NCBI GenBank assembly: GCA_011321895.1
Contig: DROK01000280.1
Span: forward strand, 1 to 8,927
Direction of reading: 5' to 3'
Length of the DNA stretch: 8,927 nucleotides
From: Thermodesulfatator atlanticus
Lineage (GTDB): Bacteria > Desulfobacterota > Thermodesulfobacteria > Thermodesulfobacteriales > Thermodesulfatatoraceae
Positions 4,425-8,927 of this stretch are shown in pieces; position 1 is the first letter of the stretch; the number at the start of each line of letters is the position of its first letter. Under the pieces are notes generated by a model that made no database searches, was not told the origin of the DNA, and saw only the letters and a program-made list of their open reading frames with translations. The translations under genes were made by a program, and so were the position numbers.

Positions 4425-5444
4425 ATGAAAGAGTTTAACGTCGCTGTGGTAGGGGCTACCGGGGCCGTGGGCCGCATGATGATCCAGGTCCTGGAAGAGA
4501 GAAATTTTCCCGTCAAGAACCTGAGGCTTTTTGCTTCGGAAAGGTCCCGGGGGGTTAAAATACCTTTCCGGGGAGAAGACATAGAAGTTGAGGTCCTCTC
4601 GGAACAAAAGAATTTTTCCGGGATCGAAATCGCCCTGTTTTCCGCCGGTGCTTCCCGAAGTCTGGAATATGCACCCAAATTTGCCCAAGACGGGGCCGTG
4701 GTGATCGACAACTCAAGCGCCTGGAGGATGGACCCGGAAGTCCCGCTGGTAGTCCCCGAGGTAAACCCCCACGCGGTGGCTGACTTTCGCAAAAAGGGAA
4801 TCATTGCCAATCCCAACTGTTCCACCATCCAGATGGTGGTGGCCTTAAAGCCCCTTTACGATTACAGCCGTATCAAACGCATCGTGGTGGCTACCTACCA
4901 GGCGGTATCCGGAGCGGGCCAAAAAGCCATCCAAGAACTCATAGAACAAACTCAGGCCTGGTGCCGTGGAGAAACCCTGCCCGAGGCCAAAGTCTTCCCC
5001 CACCAGATTGCCTTTAACTGTCTCCCCCACATAGACGTCTTCCTGGACAACGGCTACACCAAAGAAGAAATGAAGATGGTAAACGAGACCAAAAAGATCA
5101 TGGAAGACGAAAATATCGGTGTGACCGCTACCACGGTGAGGGTACCCGTCTTTTACGGCCACGCTGAGGCCGTAAATGTCGAAACAGAAAAGAAAATAAC
5201 GGCCCAAAAGGCCAGAGAACTCCTGGCCAGCTTCCCGGGTGTAGTGGTGGTAGATGAACCAGCGGAGAAGAAATATCCCCTTCCTGTCGAGATCGCGGGG
5301 CGAGACGAAGTTTTTGTAGGCCGCATCAGGGAAGACGAATCCATCGAAAACGGCCTCAACCTGTGGGTAGTAGCAGATAATCTGCGCAAGGGGGCTGCCA
5401 CCAACGCCGTTCAAATTGCCGAAATATTGACCAAGTATCTTTAA
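4425..5444 (+). CDS. asd: Aspartate-semialdehyde dehydrogenase
   Basis: A cytosolic enzyme that reduces L-aspartyl-4-phosphate to L-aspartate-4-semialdehyde with NADPH. This is the branch point toward lysine/diaminopimelate, threonine and methionine. The 339 residues match the usual length. The N-terminal nucleotide-binding domain has GATGAVG (10-16). The catalytic Cys132 lies in NPNCST (129-134), and the expected His246 in RVPVFYGHAEAV (239-250). The C-terminal NAV motif region (AATNAVQIAE, 324-333) is intact. The start has a perfect AGGAGG seven bases upstream. It follows the selenoprotein by 11 nt, and its TAA overlaps the recN ATG by one base (TAATG), so recN is probably translationally coupled. 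A 9-bp inverted repeat, TTTACGGCC/GGCCGTAAA (5152-5176), overlaps the His246 codon. The gene is intact and ordinary; its link to a selenoprotein is the unusual part. Confidence 0.97.
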   Translation: MKEFNVAVVGATGAVGRMMIQVLEERNFPVKNLRLFASERSRGVKIPFRGEDIEVEVLSEQKNFSGIEIALFSAGASRSLEYAPKFAQDGAVVIDNSSAWRMDPEVPLVVPEVNPHAVADFRKKGIIANPNCSTIQMVVALKPLYDYSRIKRIVVATYQAVSGAGQKAIQELIEQTQAWCRGETLPEAKVFPHQIAFNCLPHIDVFLDNGYTKEEMKMVNETKKIMEDENIGVTATTVRVPVFYGHAEAVNVETEKKITAQKARELLASFPGVVVVDEPAEKKYPLPVEIAGRDEVFVGRIREDESIENGLNLWVVADNLRKGAATNAVQIAEILTKYL

Positions 5445-7063
5445 TGATCCTGGAATTAAGGCTCAAAGATTTTGTCCTGATTGAAGAAGCCCGGCTCAGT
5501 TTTGAGCCGGGTTTTGTGGTTTTGACCGGAGAAACGGGGGCCGGCAAGACGTTGCTGATAAAGGGGTTAAAGTTACTCATGGGCGCAAGGGGAAGCCCTT
5601 CTCTCATTCGTCCCGGTGCCCCCAAAGCCGTACTGGAAGCCGTTTTCCTTCCGGGGACGAAGATAAAAGACAGGCTAGCCCGGGCAGGGTTGGATAGCGG
5701 GGAAGAAATCCTGGTACGGCGCGTCTTAACCCCAGACCGGAGCCGAGCTTACCTTAACGATTCTCCCGTTTCTTTAGGCCTTCTGACTGAAACCATAAGT
5801 CCCTTAATAACCCTGGCCAGCCAGCACGATTATCAAAGGCTCAAAGACCCGGAAGAAAAACTGGCCATCCTTGATACCTTCGCCAATCTCTGGCCTCTTA
5901 GGGAAAAATACGAAGAACAATACCGAAAACTTAAGGAACTAGAAAGAGAATTAGAAAAACAGCGGGAAAAACTCCAAAACAGCCTCAAAGAAGAAGACTT
6001 TTTACGTTTTCAAATAAAGGAAATAGAGGACGTGGCCCCTCAAATAGGAGAGGACCAGGAACTGGAAGAGAAGGTAAAGGTTTTAAAAAACCTGACCCAG
6101 CTGGAAGAACATCTCAAAAGGGCCGCAAGAGAGCTTGACGCGGCCCTTTCCGCCCTCGGCCGAGGGCGGAAAGAACTGAGGGAGGCCGCCAACCTTTCAA
6201 AGGAGCTGGGGTCCCTGCGCGAAAGGGCAGAGGATCTATATTACGAACTGGAAGATTTTTTGGCGGAATTAAACGAAACTTCAAGGAAACTGCCGCGGGA
6301 TTTCGAAGACCTCGAACAACTGGAAGACAGGCTTTACCAACTGAAGCGCCTTAAAAGAAAATATGGTCCCAGTCTGGAAGACGTACTCCATTACCTGGCT
6401 CAGCTCAAAAAACAGCTGGCTGAACTCTCTTACGGAGAAGAACACCTGGCAGGCCTTGAGGAAGAAACGGCCCGGGTGCGCGAAGAAACACTCGCCCTGG
6501 CCCAGGAACTTCACCTGAAGCGCAAGGAAGCCGCCCACAGTCTTGGCCGCGCTGTCAGGAAAATCCTACCCCTTCTCGCCTTAAAAGAGACGCGCTTTGA
6601 GATCGAGCTTAAGGAAGGGCCTCTTACTTTGAGCGGAAAAGACCGGGTTGACTTTTTAGTGGCTACCCAACCCCAAGCCCCTCTGCGCCCGCTAAACCAG
6701 GTGGCCTCAGGGGGCGAACTCTCCCGGCTTTTCCTGGCCTTAAAAGTGGCTTCTGCCCGGGGAGATTCAGGCGAAATCCTGGTCTTTGACGAAGTAGACA
6801 CCGGCATAGGGGGAGAGGTGGCGGCCAAAGTGGGAAAACTCCTTAAGGAGCTAGCGCAACATTATCAGGTGATTTGCGTCACCCACCAGCCCCAAATAGC
6901 CGCCCTGGCGGAGCAACATTTTTATATCGAAAAACAACTGGGGCCAGGAAAGGCCTCTACGGTAATCAAAGAGCTGACCCCAAGAGAAAGGGTGGCTGAA
7001 ATCGCTCGCATGCTGGGCGGACCAGAGGCCAGGGATCTGGCCCGGAAAATGCTTGCGGTATGA
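5444..7063 (+). CDS. recN: DNA repair ATPase RecN (SMC-like)
   Basis: A cytosolic SMC-family ATPase acting early in double-strand break repair by RecA-dependent recombination. The 539 residues match the family (about 550). Domains in order: N-terminal ATPase lobe with Walker A GETGAGKT (29-36) and the RecN-typical ASQHDYQRL (125-133); a long Glu/Lys-rich coiled coil, about 155-370, with the RecN hallmark LKRKYG (303-308) at the hinge-proximal region; then the C-terminal ATPase lobe with signature SGGELSRL (422-429), Walker B ILVFDEVDTG (445-454) and the switch His481 in VTHQPQIA. No Shine-Dalgarno is seen; the ATG overlaps the asd stop. Its TGA overlaps the next ATG (ATGA). Codons 16-23 contain a terminator-like hairpin (5490-5515), and codons 235-244 a perfect 28-bp palindrome (6146-6173). 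Neither breaks the frame. Confidence 0.97.
   Translation: MILELRLKDFVLIEEARLSFEPGFVVLTGETGAGKTLLIKGLKLLMGARGSPSLIRPGAPKAVLEAVFLPGTKIKDRLARAGLDSGEEILVRRVLTPDRSRAYLNDSPVSLGLLTETISPLITLASQHDYQRLKDPEEKLAILDTFANLWPLREKYEEQYRKLKELERELEKQREKLQNSLKEEDFLRFQIKEIEDVAPQIGEDQELEEKVKVLKNLTQLEEHLKRAARELDAALSALGRGRKELREAANLSKELGSLRERAEDLYYELEDFLAELNETSRKLPRDFEDLEQLEDRLYQLKRLKRKYGPSLEDVLHYLAQLKKQLAELSYGEEHLAGLEEETARVREETLALAQELHLKRKEAAHSLGRAVRKILPLLALKETRFEIELKEGPLTLSGKDRVDFLVATQPQAPLRPLNQVASGGELSRLFLALKVASARGDSGEILVFDEVDTGIGGEVAAKVGKLLKELAQHYQVICVTHQPQIAALAEQHFYIEKQLGPGKASTVIKELTPRERVAEIARMLGGPEARDLARKMLAV
5490..5515 (+). terminator. Terminator-like hairpin inside the start of recN
   Basis: CCCGGCTCA (5490-5498) and TGAGCCGGG (5503-5511) form a perfect 9-bp GC-rich stem with loop GTTT, followed by TTTT (5512-5515). 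Flanking A-A-G and T-T-T can extend the stem. It lies 45 bases past the asd stop within recN codons, so it could terminate asd transcripts when recN is not being translated. The U-run is short, so strength is uncertain. Confidence 0.5.
6146..6173. repeat. Perfect 28-bp palindrome within recN
   Basis: The 14 bases CTTTCCGCCCTCGG (6146-6159) are followed immediately by their exact reverse complement (6160-6173). It encodes residues in the coiled-coil part (LSALGRGRKE) and leaves the frame intact. Such a perfect palindrome is not expected by chance in 9 kb. It could be a protein-binding site, a strong mRNA hairpin, or a small inserted element. Confidence 0.9.
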
Positions 7064-8025
7064 AAAGAAGGGCCCTGCTCCTTTTCTCAGAAGGGCTGGA
7101 CAGCATACTGGCTGGCAAGATCCTCCAGGAACAGGGGATCGAAATTATCGCCCTGCGTTTTATCACTCCCTTTTTTGGCTGGCAGTGGAAGGGCAAAGAA
7201 GAGGCCTTTGACCGTTACGTGCAGGAAGAATTCGGCTTTGAAAAGGGGTTAATAGTAGATTTAAGCGCAGAGTTTTTAAAGATGCTGGCCCAGCCCAAAC
7301 ACGGTTATGGCAGCGGCTTTAACCCCTGCGTTGATTGCAAGATCTTAATGCTTAAGAAGGCCAAAGAATTAATGCCTGTTTTGGGGGCGCATTTTTTGGT
7401 AACCGGAGAGGTAGTTGGCCAGCGCCCCATGAGCCAACAGAGAAACACCTTAAGACACATCGAAAAGGAGGCCGGGGTTGAAGACGTCCTCTTAAGACCC
7501 CTTAGTGCCAAAAAGTTAAAGCCCAGCCGCGTCGAAGAAATGGGTCTGGTGGACCGGGAACGCCTCCTTGACATTTCCGGCCGAGGCCGGAAAAAACAGC
7601 TGGCCCTGGCGCAGGCCCTGGGCTTAAAGAAGATCCCTTCCCCGGCAGGTGGCTGTCTTTTAACCGACCCGGCCCTCGCCCCCCGTTTCGAACGTTTTTT
7701 TGCCCTGAAGGGGGGAGAGGTCACCCCTAAAGAAGCGGAAATATTGACTTTTGGGCGACATTTTGAATTGCCGGGCGGAAGCTGGCTGGTGATCGGGCGC
7801 AACCAGGCCGAAAATGCAAGGCTTCAGGCCCTGGTGGGAGACCGAACCATCCTTAAGCTCAGCCAGATCCCAGGCCCCACCGGGGCCCTTTTGATAGAAA
7901 AGGGCGAACAAGACCTGCAGGAGGCCGCCTCTCTTATTAAACGCTACGCCCCCAAGGCGAGAAACTTGGAAAAGGTGGCTATTCGTGTTATCCGCAAGGG
8001 AAAGGAAGAAATAATCTGGGCCTAG
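7060..8025 (+). CDS. ThiI/MnmA-like PP-loop ATP pyrophosphatase (probable tRNA thiolation-type enzyme)
   Basis: A 321-residue cytosolic protein of the adenylating PP-loop family. Features: PP-loop SEGLDSI at 10-16 (canonical SGGxDS, here Glu replaces the first Gly), NPCVDCK (88-94) with a CxxC pair, TGEVVGQRPMSQ (115-126), SGRGRKKQLALAQ (173-185) and PSPAGGCLLTDP (193-204) with Cys199. These features are typical of a ThiI/MnmA-related group often annotated as thiamine biosynthesis or tRNA 4-thiouridine synthase. Such enzymes activate a substrate with ATP and transfer sulfur from a persulfide, and the three cysteines fit that chemistry. The C-terminal ~100 residues resemble the NFACT-R/DUF814-type region found in these proteins. 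There is no THUMP domain, so it is not classical ThiI; the precise substrate is unassigned. Its ATG overlaps the recN stop (ATGA) without its own Shine-Dalgarno, implying coupling. A 20-bp inverted repeat (7574-7593) lies within it. Confidence 0.8.
   Translation: MKRRALLLFSEGLDSILAGKILQEQGIEIIALRFITPFFGWQWKGKEEAFDRYVQEEFGFEKGLIVDLSAEFLKMLAQPKHGYGSGFNPCVDCKILMLKKAKELMPVLGAHFLVTGEVVGQRPMSQQRNTLRHIEKEAGVEDVLLRPLSAKKLKPSRVEEMGLVDRERLLDISGRGRKKQLALAQALGLKKIPSPAGGCLLTDPALAPRFERFFALKGGEVTPKEAEILTFGRHFELPGGSWLVIGRNQAENARLQALVGDRTILKLSQIPGPTGALLIEKGEQDLQEAASLIKRYAPKARNLEKVAIRVIRKGKEEIIWA
7574..7593. repeat. 20-bp inverted repeat in the ThiI-like gene
   Basis: TTTCCGGCC (7574-7582) and GGCCGGAAA (7585-7593) are perfect reverse complements with a 2-bp centre. 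The right side, CGGCCGAGGCCGGAAA, matches the recN palindrome (CGGCCGAGGGCGGAAA) at 15 of 16 bases, in the same reading frame (Gly-Arg-Gly-Arg-Lys). Confidence 0.85.
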
Positions 8026-8034
8026 GAGCCGATT

Positions 8035-8706
8035 ATGAACCCGGAATTGAAAGACTTCATCCTTAAAACCTTTTATTTCAGGCACGCTTGCAAGGAGTTT
8101 GATCCCGAAAAAAAGATACCGGAGGAAGAGTTTGGCCTCATCCTTGAGGCCGCCCGTCTCTCCCCCAGTTCCTTCGGCTTTGAGCCGTGGTATTTTCTCA
8201 TCGTAAACAATCCGGCATTGCGCCAGAAGCTTCTTCCTTATACCTGGGGCGGGCAAAAACAAATTCCCACCTGTAGTCACCTGATAGTATGTCTGGCCAG
8301 GAAAAGTTATTTCATGCGCTGGGACCGCCCTTACATCACCTACATGATGCAGGAGGTGCAGAAGCTCCCGCCCGAGCTCCAGGAACTAAAGAGGCAACGT
8401 TACCGCCAGTTTCAGGAAGAGGACTTCAAGCTCCTGGAGAGTGAACGCGCCCTCTTTGATTGGGCCTGCAAACAAACCTATATCGCCATGGCCAACATGA
8501 TGACCGTAGCCGCCATGTTGGGCATCGACTCGTGTCCCCTCGAGGGTTTCCATCAGGAAAAGATAGAAGAAATTCTGGCCCAGCACTTTGACATAGACCG
8601 GGAAAAATTCGGCATAGCCTATATGCTGTGTTTCGGTTACCGGGTAAAGGAACCCCGGCCCAAGACCCGCCAGCCCCTGGAAAAGATCGTCAAATGGTAC
8701 CCCTAG
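8035..8706 (+). CDS. NfsB-like nitroreductase family oxidoreductase
   Basis: A 223-residue cytosolic FMN-dependent NAD(P)H oxidoreductase of the nitroreductase family, close in layout to E. coli NfsB (217 residues). Matching blocks are FRHACKEFD at 15-23 (FMN phosphate-binding region, NfsB RHSTKAFD), LSPSSFGFEPWYFLIV at 42-57 (NfsB SPSSTNSQPWHFIV), CKQTYIAMANMMTVAAMLGID at 145-165, and CPLEGF at 167-172. Family members form dimers with one FMN per active site and reduce quinones, flavins or nitro compounds. The physiological substrate is not readable from sequence. The start is supported by AGGAG (8024-8028), which overlaps the previous stop TAG, six bases before the ATG. It is preceded by the ThiI-like gene (9 nt gap) and followed by lpxD (10 nt gap). 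No cysteine or frame oddities. Confidence 0.93.
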   Translation: MNPELKDFILKTFYFRHACKEFDPEKKIPEEEFGLILEAARLSPSSFGFEPWYFLIVNNPALRQKLLPYTWGGQKQIPTCSHLIVCLARKSYFMRWDRPYITYMMQEVQKLPPELQELKRQRYRQFQEEDFKLLESERALFDWACKQTYIAMANMMTVAAMLGIDSCPLEGFHQEKIEEILAQHFDIDREKFGIAYMLCFGYRVKEPRPKTRQPLEKIVKWYP

Positions 8707-8710
8707 GAGG
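8705..8710 (+). promoter_or_regulatory. lpxD ribosome binding site, decides the TTG start
   Basis: AGGAGG (8705-8710) overlaps the nitroreductase TAG (8704-8706) and lies six bases before TTG at 8717. No ATG is available near the expected LpxD N-terminus, so the TTG is taken as the start. Confidence 0.8.
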
Positions 8711-8716
8711 CTCCCT

Positions 8717-8927
8717 TTGCCGTACAAACTGAGCGAACTAGCCGACCTGCTAAAGGCCGCCTGGTCAGGCCAGGACGTGGAAATTAACGGGGTAAACGCC
8801 TTAGCGTACGCCCAAAAGGGGGAAATCTCCTTTGTGGAAAGCCCCCGTTTTTTGGAGGAAGCAAAGGCCTCCAAGGCCTCGGCCCTGATCGTCTCTCCGG
8901 CACTCAAAGAAAAGCTGGTCAACCGAA
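8717..8927 (+). CDS. lpxD: UDP-3-O-acylglucosamine N-acyltransferase LpxD, N-terminal part (runs off the right edge)
   Basis: The frame from TTG at 8717 gives 70 codons before the window ends. The visible part, beginning PYKLSELADLLKA, then VEINGVNAL (21-29), GEISFVESPRF (35-45) and ASALIVSP (54-61), matches the N-terminal uridine-binding, non-repeat domain of LpxD. LpxD adds the N-linked 3-hydroxyacyl chain from acyl-ACP to UDP-3-O-acylglucosamine, an early cytosolic step in lipid A synthesis. The left-handed beta helix with the catalytic His is beyond the edge, so integrity cannot be judged. The short LpxC-independent homologue class is less likely given the motif order. It is last of the visible operon, 10 nt after the nitroreductase stop. 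It shows the host has an LPS-bearing outer membrane. Confidence 0.88.
   Translation, partial: MPYKLSELADLLKAAWSGQDVEINGVNALAYAQKGEISFVESPRFLEEAKASKASALIVSPALKEKLVNR

Noticed and set aside
4845..5414. 189-codon leftward frame opposite asd
   Set aside because: Antisense shadow of an unmistakable asd gene; no family features.
6146..7593. Rickettsia-like palindromic element inserted in frame in two genes
   Set aside because: The Gly-Arg-Gly-Arg-Lys stretch in the ThiI-like protein fits family sequence and neither protein is longer than usual, so an inserted element is not supported; only the palindromes are reported.
7660..8280. 206-codon leftward frame opposite the ThiI-like and nitroreductase genes
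   Set aside because: Spans two real genes on the other strand and shows no recognisable motifs.
1..8927. CRISPR array, insertion sequence or rRNA
   Set aside because: No regularly spaced repeats, transposase motifs or rRNA-like sequence seen on either strand.

Overview
The window reads as a chromosomal piece of a Gram-negative, probably thermophilic bacterium. A lipid A gene (lpxD) points to an outer membrane, and the charged, Glu/Lys/Arg-rich proteins fit a thermophile. A likely UGA-encoded selenocysteine and the overall gene style would suit Thermodesulfobacteriota (Desulfobacterota sensu lato), but this lineage call is inference only.

Left part (1-3045): the 5' end of an APC-family amino acid permease runs leftward out of the window. 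Divergent from it is a strikingly AT-rich gene for an ArsB/NhaD/SLC13-type ion permease (1470-2552), followed by an orphan 87-codon gene with a very strong ribosome binding site (2782-3045).

Middle part (3046-4200), leftward strand: a 69-residue Cys-containing small protein, tRNA-Arg(UCU), an intact MazE antitoxin starting 18 nt after the tRNA CCA end, and a MazF toxin reading frame that stops after 53 codons, where the catalytic Thr would be. The 283-base stretch 3933-4215 holds candidate divergent promoters, a GC-rich hairpin and a possible decayed small ORF.

Right part (4216-8927) is a compact rightward operon: small protein with in-frame UGA - asd - recN - ThiI-like PP-loop ATPase - nitroreductase - lpxD (cut by the window edge). 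Genes overlap by 1-4 nt or are 9-11 nt apart. At three junctions the stop codon TAG is itself the start of the Shine-Dalgarno sequence (TAGGAG or TAGGAGG).

The main discovery is the first gene of that operon (4216-4413). It is a 65-codon, Cys-rich zinc-ribbon-like protein missed by ordinary ORF calling because codon 25 is UGA. Directly after the UGA lies a 10-bp stem with the six-base loop CGGUGU, very like the AGGUCU loop of the E. coli fdhF SECIS. It is best read as a selenoprotein of the small dual-CXXC type. Its stop codon lies on the asd ribosome binding site, so selenocysteine decoding could influence asd translation.

The coding DNA also holds strong palindromes: a perfect 28-bp palindrome in recN, a terminator-like hairpin near the recN start, and a 20-bp inverted repeat in the ThiI-like gene.
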